Shown piece after piece: positions 1-8,343 of a stretch of DNA of 64,000 bases. The stretch lies in NCBI RefSeq assembly GCF_018388465.1, contig NZ_CP074404.1:3925909-3989908 (forward strand). The letters run 5' to 3'. How positions within the stretch are numbered: position 1 is the first letter of the stretch; each line of letters starts with the position of its first letter. The notes under the pieces are model-generated. The model worked only from the letters and a program-made list of their open reading frames with translations, ran no database searches and was not told the origin of the DNA. Made by a program: the position numbers and the translations under genes. Source of the stretch: Cellulomonas fengjieae (GTDB taxonomy: Bacteria > Actinomycetota > Actinomycetes > Actinomycetales > Cellulomonadaceae).

Positions 1-230
1 TCCGCGGGCGTGGGGATCGGCTCCGCGTCGTCGTCCCGCCCACCGTCCGACACCAGCACCATCATCCGGGAGGTGCCCGCACCCGGATCCAGGTGGTACG
101 CGCAGAGGAATGCCGCGCGGAGGTACTCGTCTCCCTCGGGCGTGCCCGTGGCGCGCGCGCGGCCCGCGGCGAGCTCCAGGCACAGGCGTCGCCCACGGGG
201 TCCCGCCATGACGTCGTCGGGGTCGATCAC
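1..230 (-). CDS. Hypothetical protein, N-terminal part (runs off the left edge)
   Basis: An open frame enters from the left edge and reads on the minus strand; its beginning lies near base 230. The visible product begins around a GTG (VIDPDDVMAGPRG) and continues with GRRLCLELAAG, EYLRAAFLCAYHLDPG and SRMMVLVSDGG, then runs off the window. Codon usage is strongly GC3-biased as in real genes here. A TACGGT hexamer (237-242, minus) sits exactly 6 bases before the GTG, the leaderless spacing seen at many genes in this window. An ATG at 209 is the alternative start. It follows the MDMPI gene on the same strand by about 55 bases. I do not recognise the family; only about 76 residues are visible. 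Confidence 0.55.
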   Translation of the reverse strand, partial: MIDPDDVMAGPRGRRLCLELAAGRARATGTPEGDEYLRAAFLCAYHLDPGAGTSRMMVLVSDGGRDDDAEPIPTPA

Positions 231-284
231 GACGTCACCGTAGAGCCCGGGCGCGCCTTCGTCTGCGGTTGCCGATGACGCGCC

Positions 285-875
285 CTACCAGGGCCCGCTC
301 AGCTCGGGCGCGGGTGCTCGATCGAGGAGCCAGGCGAGGAGCTCGGCTCGGTCGGCCCGGTCGGGGAGAGCGCGGAGGCGCTTGGGCAGCTCGCCGTCGA
401 CGAACACCGACGGCCAGTCGGACGGTCGATGCCCGATGTCGAGATCCACGTGGTGGACCTCGACGTTCCGCAGGTGGTGCCCCACGATCTCGGCCATCGT
501 CCGCGGGCCGGCGGCCATGTGCCCCCGCCGGGTCCAGAGCGCATCGTCGAGCCCGGCCCACGCGGTCTCGAGAAGCCCGAAGCACTGGGCCAGCTCGGTG
601 CGGAGCTCGACGCCGGGGCGGGCCGCGCCCAGCTCCGCCGCCCGGTCCGGGTCGTACCCGTCAGGGTGGATCCTGCGCACCTCCCCGGCGACGGCGCCGT
701 CGAAGAGCAGCGCGTGCGCCTTCGCCTTGTTCACGACGTGCGCGACGACGTGTCCCCGCGAATAGCCGGGGAGCAGGCTCGGCGCGCGAAGGTCCTCCTC
801 GGTGAGCGACGCCAGGCGCTCCAGCAGGACCCGATGGCTCGTGTGGCACGCGTCGATGGTCGCGACCGGCTTCAT
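285..875 (-). CDS. Maleylpyruvate isomerase (MDMPI) family mycothiol-dependent enzyme
   Basis: This 196-residue protein has the DinB-like four-helix metal-binding fold of the MDMPI family. In actinobacteria these enzymes use the thiol mycothiol as cofactor, for isomerisation or conjugation reactions. The signatures seen are LLPGYSRGHVVAHVV (residues 34-48; His46 is the likely metal ligand) and LRNVEVHHVDLDIGH (135-149). Many homologues carry Glu where this protein has Asn137, so the metal site may be altered; that comparison is from memory. A TACCGT hexamer (882-887, minus strand) lies 6 bases before the ATG, suggesting a leaderless transcript. The specific substrate cannot be inferred. The presence of ino1 in this window, which feeds mycothiol synthesis, fits. 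Confidence 0.8.
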   Translation of the reverse strand: MKPVATIDACHTSHRVLLERLASLTEEDLRAPSLLPGYSRGHVVAHVVNKAKAHALLFDGAVAGEVRRIHPDGYDPDRAAELGAARPGVELRTELAQCFGLLETAWAGLDDALWTRRGHMAAGPRTMAEIVGHHLRNVEVHHVDLDIGHRPSDWPSVFVDGELPKRLRALPDRADRAELLAWLLDRAPAPELSGPW

Positions 876-971
876 CGGGCAACGGTAGCCACCAGGCTTC
901 GAGACGGGCCGTCATGGACAGCGCGATCGTGACGTCGACGATCCCCATCGCGGCGTCGTGCCGGCAAGGGC

Positions 972-1415
972 TCAGGACTGCAGGTCCCGAACTCGAGGAC
1001 GTGCGCGCCGGGAGCGGGCCAGGACGAACCCACCGAGAACGACGGCGAGCGCCCCGAGCACCACGGCCACGACGGCACCGCCGAGCCCGTTGCCCGTGCC
1101 CAGACCACCGTCGGCGGTGGCCGCGAACACCGCCCCGGACACCACACCGAGCAGTCCCAGCGCCACGGCCGCGACGGCGGCAGAGCGCCCTGCACGGCGC
1201 CTGAGGGCCAGAGCGCCGAAGACCGCTCCGGCCAGCGCCAGGACCGCCACGGCGGTGGGCCCGACACGTCCGGAGGTGAGGCCGGAGGTGTCACGTGCCG
1301 CCTGCACGTGAGCGTGCGCCGCAGCCGGTGCGGCGAGCGCGCACGTGACGACGAGGACTGCTCCGGCTGCGGCAAGGGCCCGCCGGACCGACGTGAGTGC
1401 TCCTGGCGTTCGCAT
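972..1415 (-). CDS. Small multi-pass membrane protein (DUF6223-like)
   Basis: A 147-residue protein opening with a hydrophobic signal-like segment (residues 11-34) ending in APAAAHAHVQ. Two or three further membrane segments follow (about 52-70, 80-105 and 112-135) and the tail is basic (ARSRRARPRVRDLQS). The ATG at 1415 was chosen over longer readings because a GAGGAG ribosome site precedes it by about 7 bases and the signal-like segment begins right after. The pattern resembles small actinobacterial DUF6223 membrane proteins; I infer this from layout only. It is divergent from the histidine kinase gene to its right, with about 190 bases between. Confidence 0.6.
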   Translation of the reverse strand: MRTPGALTSVRRALAAAGAVLVVTCALAAPAAAHAHVQAARDTSGLTSGRVGPTAVAVLALAGAVFGALALRRRAGRSAAVAAVALGLLGVVSGAVFAATADGGLGTGNGLGGAVVAVVLGALAVVLGGFVLARSRRARPRVRDLQS

Positions 1416-1604
1416 GGACTCGCTCCTCTTCCGTGGCTGTCCTGCGAAGCCTGTCGCGGGTCGGCCCGCGGGTCGTCCCGCCGACGCGGACACTTCACGC
1501 TGCCGCGGACGTCGTAGGAGCGGCTCGGATACCGCGACCGCGGTACGGGCCGGTCCTCCCCGAGCCGGATCCGCTCGACGACGGCGCGCCGCTACGGTGC
1601 CCGT

Positions 1605-2729
1605 ATGAGCCAAGGTCGGTTCCGCGTGCCTGCTCCCGTCAGGGACACCGGCGTCGGCATCGGCGTCGCCGTTGCACTCGTGCTCGCCGGACTGTCGGGC
1701 GAGCGGCCGGCCGGCGACCTCGATGTGCTCGGTCTGGTGCTGCTCGCCGCCGGCGGGCTGACCCTCGCCGCCGGCCGCCGCGCACCGGTCGCCGTCCTGG
1801 CCGTCACCGGGCTGTGCGCCGTGGGCTATCAGGCGGTCGGCTTCGACGGCCCTGCGGTCGCGTTCCTGTTCGCGGTGTTCGCCGCGATGCGGGCGGGCCA
1901 TCACGCCGCCACGGCGATCGCGAGCGTGGCCATGCTGGCGGCGCTACCGCTCGTGGCCCTGTCCTCCGGGCGCGACGTGGGCACGGCGTTCACGCAGGGC
2001 CGGGACGCGCTCGAGCTCGCGTGGCTCATCGCGGCCGCCGCCGGCGGCGAGGCGCTACGCCAGGCGGAGCGGCGCGCGGACGAGGCGGAGCGCACCCGGG
2101 AGGAGGTCGCGAAGCGCCGCGCCGACGAGGAGCGGCTGCACATCGCGCGCGAGCTGCACGACTCGCTCACCCACCAGATCTCGATCATCAAGGTGCAGTC
2201 CGAGGTCGCCGTCCACGTCGCACGGAGGCGCGGCGACCAGGTGCCGGAGGCCCTGCTGGCCATCCAGGAAGCCAGTCGTGAGGCGACCCGAGAGCTCCGC
2301 GCGACGCTGACCGCGCTCCGCGACGACGACCTCGCTCCGCCACGCGGGCTCGACCACGTCCACGAGCTGGTGTCGGGCGCCCGGTCCATCGGTCTGGACG
2401 CGACGCTGACGATGGACGGCCCACGCGCCGACGTGCCGACCGCCGTCGGCCGGGCCGCCTACCGGATCATCCAGGAGTCGCTCACCAACGTGGTCCGGCA
2501 CGCCGGCGCCACGACGGCGTCGGTCACGGTCGACTGCCGCCCGGACCTGCTGTCGGTCCAGGTCGACGATGACGGTCGGGCGACGCCCGGCACCGTCCAG
2601 CTGATGGGTGTGGGACTGCTCGGCATGCAGGAACGCGTCCGCGCGCTCGGCGGTCGGCTGAGCGCGGGAGCCCGCAGCGAGGGAGGGTTCACCGTCCGGG
2701 CCGAGCTCCCCGTGGACCGCACGCCGTGA
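1605..2729 (+). CDS. NarL/DesK-type sensor histidine kinase
   Basis: The 374-residue membrane sensor kinase starts with about four to five transmembrane segments (residues 15-150) and no obvious extracellular sensor domain. A short coiled coil leads to a HisKA_3 dimerisation domain with phospho-acceptor His185 in ARELHDSLTH. The C-terminal ATPase has IIQESLTNVVRHAG (N box), VQVDDDGRA and GVGLLGMQERV. It should autophosphorylate and pass the phosphate to the response regulator encoded next, whose GTG overlaps its stop (GTGA). TACGGT at 1593-1598 lies 6 bases before the ATG, indicating a leaderless promoter. The signal sensed is unknown; the adjacent cellulase is on the same strand but has its own promoter. 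Confidence 0.9.
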   Translation: MSQGRFRVPAPVRDTGVGIGVAVALVLAGLSGERPAGDLDVLGLVLLAAGGLTLAAGRRAPVAVLAVTGLCAVGYQAVGFDGPAVAFLFAVFAAMRAGHHAATAIASVAMLAALPLVALSSGRDVGTAFTQGRDALELAWLIAAAAGGEALRQAERRADEAERTREEVAKRRADEERLHIARELHDSLTHQISIIKVQSEVAVHVARRRGDQVPEALLAIQEASREATRELRATLTALRDDDLAPPRGLDHVHELVSGARSIGLDATLTMDGPRADVPTAVGRAAYRIIQESLTNVVRHAGATTASVTVDCRPDLLSVQVDDDGRATPGTVQLMGVGLLGMQERVRALGGRLSAGARSEGGFTVRAELPVDRTP

Positions 2730-3388
2730 TCCGGGTCCTGCTCGTCGACGACCAGCCGCTCCTGCGCAGCGGGTTCCGCGCGCTCCTCGACCTCGAGGAC
2801 GACATCACGGTGGTGGGCGAGGCCGCGGACGGGGAGCACGGCGTCGCGCTCGCGCGGGAGCTCCGGCCGGACGTCGCGCTCATGGACGTCCAGATGCCCG
2901 TGGTCGACGGCATCGAGGCCACGCGGCGCATCGCCCTCGACCCCGATCTCGCCGGGGTGCACGTCGTGATCCTGACCAACTACGGGCTCGACGAGTACGT
3001 CTTCGAGGCACTCCGCGCCGGGGCGGCAGGGTTCCTGGTCAAGGACATCGTCCCGGAGGACCTCCTGCACGCCGTGCGCGTCGCGGCACGTGGCGACGCC
3101 CTGCTCGCACCGTCGATCACCCGCAAGCTGATCGACCGGTACGTCACCCGGCCGCCCCGGGCCGTCGGCGACGCGGCGCTGCGCGACCTGACCGCTCGCG
3201 AACGTGAAGCCGTCGCCCTCGTCGCCGGAGGCCTCACCAACGACCAGATCGCCGCGACGATGGTGATCACGCCGATGACCGCCAAGACTCATGTCAACCG
3301 GGCCATGGCCAAGCTGCACGCCCGCGACCGGGGCCAGCTCGTGGTGCTCGCCTACGAGTCGGGGCTCGTGGCACCGGGCGACCGCTGA
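2726..3388 (+). CDS. NarL/FixJ-family response regulator
   Basis: A 220-residue response regulator. The receiver domain (1-120) has acidic pocket DD (8-9), phospho-acceptor Asp54 in ALMDVQMP and the conserved Lys in FLVKDI. The LuxR-type helix-turn-helix (about 155-215) has LTAREREAVALVAGG and TNDQIAATMVITPMTAKTHV. The start is a GTG overlapping the kinase stop codon by four bases, so the pair is translationally coupled. It is the cognate partner of the preceding kinase by position. Target genes are not shown by sequence. Confidence 0.92.
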   Translation: MIRVLLVDDQPLLRSGFRALLDLEDDITVVGEAADGEHGVALARELRPDVALMDVQMPVVDGIEATRRIALDPDLAGVHVVILTNYGLDEYVFEALRAGAAGFLVKDIVPEDLLHAVRVAARGDALLAPSITRKLIDRYVTRPPRAVGDAALRDLTAREREAVALVAGGLTNDQIAATMVITPMTAKTHVNRAMAKLHARDRGQLVVLAYESGLVAPGDR

Positions 3389-3434
3389 CGTCCGCCACGC
3401 GACCACTCGGTGGTCGACCAGGCCGCTCCCCGTC

Positions 3435-3498
3435 TGAAATGTTTCATCCCTGGCTCGCGGACCGTGCCGGCTCCTAGGTTCCCCCACGGGAGCTCCCG
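3435..3498. promoter_or_regulatory. Cellulase promoter with operator-like palindromes
   Basis: A candidate -10 hexamer TAGGTT lies at 3475-3480. Just downstream, where transcription would start, is a perfect 12-base palindrome CGGGAGCTCCCG (3487-3498). Upstream, at 3435-3446, is TGAAATGTTTCA, inverted arms around TG. The first palindrome resembles the LacI-family cellulase operator of actinobacteria (TGGGAGCGCTCCCA, CelR/CebR type) with the central CG missing. A repressor bound there would block initiation. The regulator itself is not in this window. Confidence 0.45.
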
Positions 3499-3625
3499 CC
3501 GTCATCGACCGACCGGCTGGTCGCGTTGCACCGGACCAGCTGCACCGGACCAGGAGGCGGCCGTGCTGCCCGGTGACGCCCGTGTCCTCAGCCCGATGCA
3601 CATCCGATGCAGCGAGGAGCAGCTC

Positions 3626-5743
3626 GTGCTTCCCACCCGGCACCCCCGTCGAGGCGGGATGCGCCTCGGCCTGATCTTCGGCTGCCTGGCCGCCCTGCTC
3701 CTGGGCGGGAGCACGACGGCGCTCAGCGCCGACGCTGCTGCGGGGTGCCGGGTGGACTACAGGGTGCCGTCGCAGTGGCCGAGCGGCTTCACCGCCGACG
3801 TGAAGGTCACCAACCTGGGCGATCCGTTGCACGGTTGGCGCCTGACGTGGACCTTCCCGTCGGGACAGCGGGTCACGCAGGCGTGGAACGCGACGACCAC
3901 GGCGTCGGGCAGCCAGGTCACCGCGACCGACGTCGGCTACAACGCCGTCGTGCCGAGGAACGCGGTGATCTCGTTCGGGTTCAACGGCTCGTGGACCGGC
4001 ACCAACGGCGCACCGGGTGTGTTCACCCTGAACGGTGTGGCGTGCACCGGGCAGGCGGGACCGACCTCGTCACCGACGGTCACCACCACGCCGACGGCGA
4101 CCCCGACGGCCACCCCGACCCCGACCACGACACCGCGACCGGTCGACGCGATGGCGACGGTCGCGGCGATGCAGCCCGGCTGGAACCTGGGCAACACCCT
4201 CGACGCGATCCCGGACGAGACCGCGTGGGGCAACCCCCTGACCACCCGGGAGCTGCTGCGCCACATCCGCTCGCAGGGGTACAACAGCATCCGCATCCCG
4301 GTGACGTGGAACGGTCACTTCGGCCCGGCTCCCGACCACACGATCGACGCGGCCTGGCTCGCCCGGGTCGAGCAGATCGTCGACTGGTCCCTGGACGAGG
4401 GGTTCTACGTGATGCTCAACCTGCACCACGACTCGTGGGAGTGGGCCGACTCGTACCCCACGGACAAGGCCGGCGTGCTCGCGACGTACCGGGCGCTGTG
4501 GGACCAGCTCGCGGCGACGTTCCGTGACCACTCCTCGAAGCTCGTTCTCGAGAGCATCAACGAGCCGGCGTTCACGGACACCGCGGACGAGCAGGGGGAC
4601 GTGTTCGTCCAGGAGCTCAACACCGACTTCGTCGAGCGCGTCCGCGCCTCCGGCGGGGGGAACGCGACGCGGCTGCTCGTCCTGCCCACCCTGCACACCA
4701 GCAGCGAGCAGCCCCGGCTCGACGCGCTGGCCGAGACGATCAGCCGGCTCGACGACCCGAACATCGCGGCGACCGTCCACTTCTACGGGTGGTGGCCGTT
4801 CAGCGTCAACATCGCCGGCGGCACCCGCTACAGCAGCGAGGTCGAGCAGGACCTCGTCAGTTCCTTCGACCGCGTGACCAGCACCTTCGTCGAGCGCGGG
4901 ATCCCTGTCATCATCGGCGAGTGGGCGCTGCTCGCCTGGGACCACACGCGCCCGGGCATCATCGAGCGGGGCGAGTTCCTCAAGTACGTCGAGGCGGTCG
5001 GGTACCACGCGCGCACCCGCGGCCTCACGACGATGGTGTGGGACGCCGGTCAGTTCCTCGACCGCAGCGCGCTCCGGTGGAGGGACCAGGGCGTGCACGA
5101 TGCGATGCGGTCGAGCTGGACGACCCGGTCCGGCACCGCGTCGTCGGACCGGGTCTACCTGCCGCGCACCGGCACCATCACCGCCACGTCGCTCACGCTC
5201 AACCTGAACGGCACCACGTTCCAGGGGCTGCGGTACGGAAGCGCCGACCTGGCCCGTGGGACCGACTACACGGTCGACGGCACCCGGCTGACCCTGACCG
5301 CGTCGGCCCTCTCCCGGCTGGCAGGCAACCGGGAGTACGGCGTCAACTCCACCCTCGAGGCCCGCTTCTCCCAGGGAGTGCCCTGGCAGATCAGCATCAT
5401 CACCGCCGACCCGCCCCTCCTCGGCGCCGCGACCGGCAGCACGAGCGGACTGACCATCCCCACCCAGTTCCGCGGCGACCAGCTGGCCACCATGGAAGCC
5501 CGGTACGACGACGGCACGAACGCCGGACCCGCCAGCTGGACCTCGTACAAGGAGTTCTGGAGCAGCTTCCAACCCGACTACACCGCGGGGACCATCCTGC
5601 TGAAGCCGGACTTCTTCGCCGAGGTCCGCGACGGCCGGGTCACGCTCACCTTCCACTTCTGGAGCGGCGCGCAGGTGACGTACATCGTCACCAGGTCCGG
5701 CACGTCTGTGGTCGGCGCGGAGAGTCCCCCGACGGGCGGCTGA
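3626..5743 (+). CDS. Secreted endoglucanase-type cellulase, CBM2-GH5 with C-terminal X2-like modules
   Basis: A 705-residue exported glycoside hydrolase. A GTG at 3626, behind GAGGAG, gives a proper signal peptide (RR then LGLIFGCLAALLLGG, cleavage near residue 35-39). Longer in-frame readings have no signal peptide at their N terminus. CBM2 cellulose-binding domain: 41-140, bounded by Cys41 and Cys140, with exposed tryptophans. A Pro-Thr linker covers 143-172. GH5 catalytic domain: about 173-495, with GWNLGNTLDA, RIPVTWNGH, LNLHHDSW, acid/base Glu313 (ESINEPAF) and nucleophile Glu432 (IIGEWALL). The last 200 residues resemble CBM_X2/Ig-like modules (SLTLNLNGTTFQGL, GTDYTVDGTRLTLT) followed by a second beta-rich unit. 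It should cut internal beta-1,4 glucan bonds outside the cell. The exact GH5 subfamily is unclear. Confidence 0.93.
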   Translation: MLPTRHPRRGGMRLGLIFGCLAALLLGGSTTALSADAAAGCRVDYRVPSQWPSGFTADVKVTNLGDPLHGWRLTWTFPSGQRVTQAWNATTTASGSQVTATDVGYNAVVPRNAVISFGFNGSWTGTNGAPGVFTLNGVACTGQAGPTSSPTVTTTPTATPTATPTPTTTPRPVDAMATVAAMQPGWNLGNTLDAIPDETAWGNPLTTRELLRHIRSQGYNSIRIPVTWNGHFGPAPDHTIDAAWLARVEQIVDWSLDEGFYVMLNLHHDSWEWADSYPTDKAGVLATYRALWDQLAATFRDHSSKLVLESINEPAFTDTADEQGDVFVQELNTDFVERVRASGGGNATRLLVLPTLHTSSEQPRLDALAETISRLDDPNIAATVHFYGWWPFSVNIAGGTRYSSEVEQDLVSSFDRVTSTFVERGIPVIIGEWALLAWDHTRPGIIERGEFLKYVEAVGYHARTRGLTTMVWDAGQFLDRSALRWRDQGVHDAMRSSWTTRSGTASSDRVYLPRTGTITATSLTLNLNGTTFQGLRYGSADLARGTDYTVDGTRLTLTASALSRLAGNREYGVNSTLEARFSQGVPWQISIITADPPLLGAATGSTSGLTIPTQFRGDQLATMEARYDDGTNAGPASWTSYKEFWSSFQPDYTAGTILLKPDFFAEVRDGRVTLTFHFWSGAQVTYIVTRSGTSVVGAESPPTGG

Positions 5744-5791
5744 CAACGTGTCCGCGCCCGATGCACGACGAGACGTCCCGAGTGCCCGCGA

Positions 5792-6454
5792 TCATTCGTC
5801 GAACCGTGTCCACTGCCCTTCGGAGACCACCTCGACGGTGCCGTCGACGACCATGATCGCCGTCTGCTCATCGATGGCGTAGGCCGGGCCACCGAGGTCT
5901 GCGGCCCACCGCTGCGCGTGCGCCAGGGTGTTGCTCGGGAAGGCGTCCAGGTGCGGGAAGATCGAGAAGTCGACGACGCCCAGGGTGCGGTCGTCCGGCG
6001 CGGCCGGCCATTCGACGAAGTACTCCCCGATCCGCGGCGTCAGCACCATGCTCCCGGCGCTCACCCCTACCCAGACCGTGTCCGGCAGCGAGGGCAGCAG
6101 GTCGGCCAGCCCGGACTCCCGCATCCAGTGGTTCAGGTACGTCGCGTCGCCACCGTCGACCAGGAGGACGTCCGCCTCCCGCACCCAGGGCGCCCACCGC
6201 TCCTCGCCGATGGTGGGCAGCGCGGTGAGCTCGAGGACACCGAGCGACCCCCAGCCCAGACCGGAGAAGTGCCGGGAGCGGGCATCGGCGGCCACCAGGC
6301 TGCGCACCGACGCCGGCCCGCACAGGGGATGACCCCACTGCGCGGTCGGGACGACGAGCGCGTCGCACTCGTCGACCGGCTTGCCGAGAAGCTGCACGAG
6401 CGCCGAGTGGATGCTGGGGTTCGTGACGCCGCCCGACGTCAGCAAGAGCTTCAC
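5792..6454 (-). CDS. Peptidase E-like protein (family S51)
   Basis: A 220-residue cytosolic serine peptidase-like protein of the S51 family, related to dipeptidase E, which releases N-terminal Asp from dipeptides, and to cyanophycinase. Signatures seen: LLVDGGDATYL (97-107), the nucleophile elbow GVSAGSMVL with Ser132, and DFSIFPHLD with His168 as the likely catalytic histidine. The GTG start at 6454 is chosen because GGAGG stands about 6 bases upstream and the protein then begins with the typical strand KLLLTSGG. A long reading upstream in the same frame is not conserved-looking. It stands alone, convergent with the cellulase gene. Confidence 0.85.
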   Translation of the reverse strand: MKLLLTSGGVTNPSIHSALVQLLGKPVDECDALVVPTAQWGHPLCGPASVRSLVAADARSRHFSGLGWGSLGVLELTALPTIGEERWAPWVREADVLLVDGGDATYLNHWMRESGLADLLPSLPDTVWVGVSAGSMVLTPRIGEYFVEWPAAPDDRTLGVVDFSIFPHLDAFPSNTLAHAQRWAADLGGPAYAIDEQTAIMVVDGTVEVVSEGQWTRFDE

Positions 6455-6789
6455 GGTGCCTCCGAGGTGGAGGGGAGATGGGATGTGCGAGGACCGCTTC
6501 GAGTCGATCTTCGCCTGAATCGCTGCCTGGCTGCAGTGTCGAACCGGCGCGGATCTCACGCACGCGAACCGATCCCGCCGGCTGGGCGCCCCGGCGGCCG
6601 CCGGCGCGAGGGCTACGACTCGTCGCGCCCCGACTCCGGCACGACTCGGCCGGTTCGGTTCGCACGCCGTGCGGCAGGTAGACGGTCCCAACCGAACCGG
6701 GTAGTCCCGCTCGAGGGGCTGGCCGAGTCGGCGCAGGAACGGGCGTGCGGCGTACGTCGACGGACGTTCGCGGACGGTGTCTCGGTCCT

Positions 6790-7542
6790 TCAGTCCGACT
6801 CGCAGACGCAGAGCTGGACCGGGGCGTCCCCGGTGAACGGTCGACCGGACCAGTCGCCGAAGCGCTCGACGAGCCGAAGCCCGCCCAGCGCGAGCAGGAG
6901 CGGCAGCTCCTGGGGAAAGATGCTCCTGATCTCCAGAGGCGCGACAGCGACGTCGGCCTCGGACTCGGTCGAGAAGTACCACCTCGCGCGAGTGACCTGC
7001 GCAGCCGCGTCGTAGGTTTCCGCGACGTCGACGTGCATGACGCCACGATCGGGGTCCACGAACGACAGCGCCTCGCGCCTCCGTCGGACGCCGTCGGCAT
7101 GGGCAAGCATCTGCACGCTCGGGTTGAACCCGTCGAAGACGAGCCGTCCTCCTGGCGCCAGGTGCCTTCGCACCGACCGGAAGCAGTCGACCAGGTCCTG
7201 CGTCTCATGCAGATGGAGCAACGAGTTGGCGGCGACGATCACGAGGTCGAACGTTCGGCCGAGGTCGAACTCGCGCATGTCGCCCTCCACCAGCTCCAGC
7301 TCCACGCCGCGCTCGTCCGCCTTGCGCTGAGCCTCGGCAAGCATGGCCGTCGAGAGCTCCAGGCCCACGCACGGATGCCCGTCGGACGCGATCGGTATCA
7401 GCTTGTTGCCGGTGCCACACCCGAGTTCCAAGACAGACCCGCCCTGCCGGTCGGCCTCAGCCCTGTAGAAGTCGACGGCCGGCGCGCGACCCGGGAACAA
7501 CCGGTCGTACAACTTGGCGTCCGAGTAGAACGGTTCGCTCAT
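6790..7542 (-). CDS. Class I SAM-dependent methyltransferase
   Basis: A 250-residue methyltransferase with Rossmann motifs in order: VLELGCGTGNK (SAM binding, about residue 40), GLELSTAML, VEGDMREFDLG, FDLVIVAANSL and LAPGGRLVFDGFNP. The C-terminal half is an antiparallel extension ending in LCVCESD. The ATG at 7542 is preferred over the ATG nine bases upstream because GGAGGAGG abuts the latter and is properly spaced only for the former. Upstream lie two similar inverted repeats (7565-7609), so expression is probably controlled by a repressor not found here. The substrate is unknown. Confidence 0.82.
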   Translation of the reverse strand: MSEPFYSDAKLYDRLFPGRAPAVDFYRAEADRQGGSVLELGCGTGNKLIPIASDGHPCVGLELSTAMLAEAQRKADERGVELELVEGDMREFDLGRTFDLVIVAANSLLHLHETQDLVDCFRSVRRHLAPGGRLVFDGFNPSVQMLAHADGVRRRREALSFVDPDRGVMHVDVAETYDAAAQVTRARWYFSTESEADVAVAPLEIRSIFPQELPLLLALGGLRLVERFGDWSGRPFTGDAPVQLCVCESD

Positions 7543-7564
7543 GAAGCGCATCCTCCTCCGTCTG

Positions 7565-7609
7565 ACCCGACAAGTCGGGTGGTCAAACTAGGAGGCCCGA
7601 ATAGTCGGA
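7565..7609. promoter_or_regulatory. Twin operator-like palindromes upstream of a methyltransferase gene
   Basis: ACCCGACAAGTCGGGT (7565-7580) has perfect 7-base arms. A second, weaker copy, CCCGAATAGTCGGA (7596-7609), matches it at 11 of 14 positions and starts 30 bases later, about three helical turns. TTGACC on the minus strand (7581-7586) lies between them. The arrangement suggests cooperative binding of a dimeric regulator at the promoter of the methyltransferase gene. Confidence 0.45.
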
Positions 7610-7669
7610 GCATCTTGCATCTCGACACGTCGGCAGCAATGCTCCTGTCGAGAAGCGCAGCAGATTGAC
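7609..7669. repeat. Back-to-back short inverted repeat, related to copies near 26 kb
   Basis: AGCATCTTGCATCTCGACA (7609-7627) and a 24-base motif starting TGTCGAGAAGC and ending CAGATTGAC (7646-7669) point away from each other; TCTCGACA and TGTCGAGA form an 8-base stem. The first matches 26708-26726 at 18 of 19 bases and the second matches 26055-26078 at 21 of 24. This is too similar for chance. No open reading frame accompanies it here. Confidence 0.5.
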
Positions 7670-7844
7670 CGCCGCTGATCGTCGCACTTTGACTCGCCGG
7701 GTTCGACCGCCTCCCGAGACGCGAAGTCCCGCGGCGAGGCCCCGTGCTCCCGTACCGTCCGGTCTGCGGTGGTGCGCGTACGGCCCTCGCTCAGGAGCGG
7801 CAGCGGGAGAGGGCCCCGACCGCGGGACGGATCGGAGCCAGGTC

Positions 7845-8288
7845 ATGACGTCGTCCACAGGTGGACCGGACCAGAGCGTGCCGGGCGGCTCGCCGCGCGG
7901 GAGGGTGTCGGTCGCGTCGCGCACCGCGCTCGTCGCAGTGCTGAGCGCCGCGTGCTGGTTCGCGTGGCTCGGGTGGGACACCACGTACCAGACCGACCCG
8001 GCGACTGGCGTCGCGAGCGGGCCCTACGAGGCCTGGCAGGTGCTGGGCTGCGTGCTCAGCCTCGCGGCGGTCGTCGCGCTCGGGTCCCTGGTGCTCGGGC
8101 CGTGGTGGACGGTGCTCACCGTGACCGTGGCGTTCACGATCGCGTTCTCGGTCACGGCGAGCAGCGACGAGACGGGGCTGTGGGGCGTCGGGGCGCTGCT
8201 CGTCGCTTTCGGGGTGGCCGCGGGATCGACCGTCCTCGCGATGATCATGAAGGCGGTGGCCAGCCGCCGTCGCGCCCGGGCGGCGTAG
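7845..8288 (+). CDS. Small membrane protein of unknown function
   Basis: A 147-residue protein with four predicted membrane segments: AVLSAACWFAWLGW (about 30-45), VLGCVLSLAAVVALGSLVL (65-85), WTVLTVTVAFTIAFSV (88-105) and GALLVAFGVAAGSTVLAMI (113-135). It ends in a basic tail (KAVASRRRARAA). The ATG at 7845 was chosen because the preceding in-frame sequence is arginine-rich and not conserved-looking. About 300 bases upstream separate it from the divergent methyltransferase gene; apart from the repeats described, I see nothing in that gap. No family recognised. Confidence 0.6.
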   Translation: MTSSTGGPDQSVPGGSPRGRVSVASRTALVAVLSAACWFAWLGWDTTYQTDPATGVASGPYEAWQVLGCVLSLAAVVALGSLVLGPWWTVLTVTVAFTIAFSVTASSDETGLWGVGALLVAFGVAAGSTVLAMIMKAVASRRRARAA

Positions 8289-8343
8289 GCGAGTGGCTTG
8301 GCTCGTCGTCCGGGCGTCCACCGCTCCGGCCTAGGCTGACCGG

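Noticed and set aside
3410..3625. Upstream extension of the cellulase reading frame.
   Set aside because: It crosses the promoter-like region and has no signal peptide; GTG 3626 has a ribosome site and a clean signal peptide.
4070..5746. A 558-codon frame antisense to the cellulase.
   Set aside because: Low-complexity Arg/Val/Gly product opposite a gene with complete GH5 motifs.
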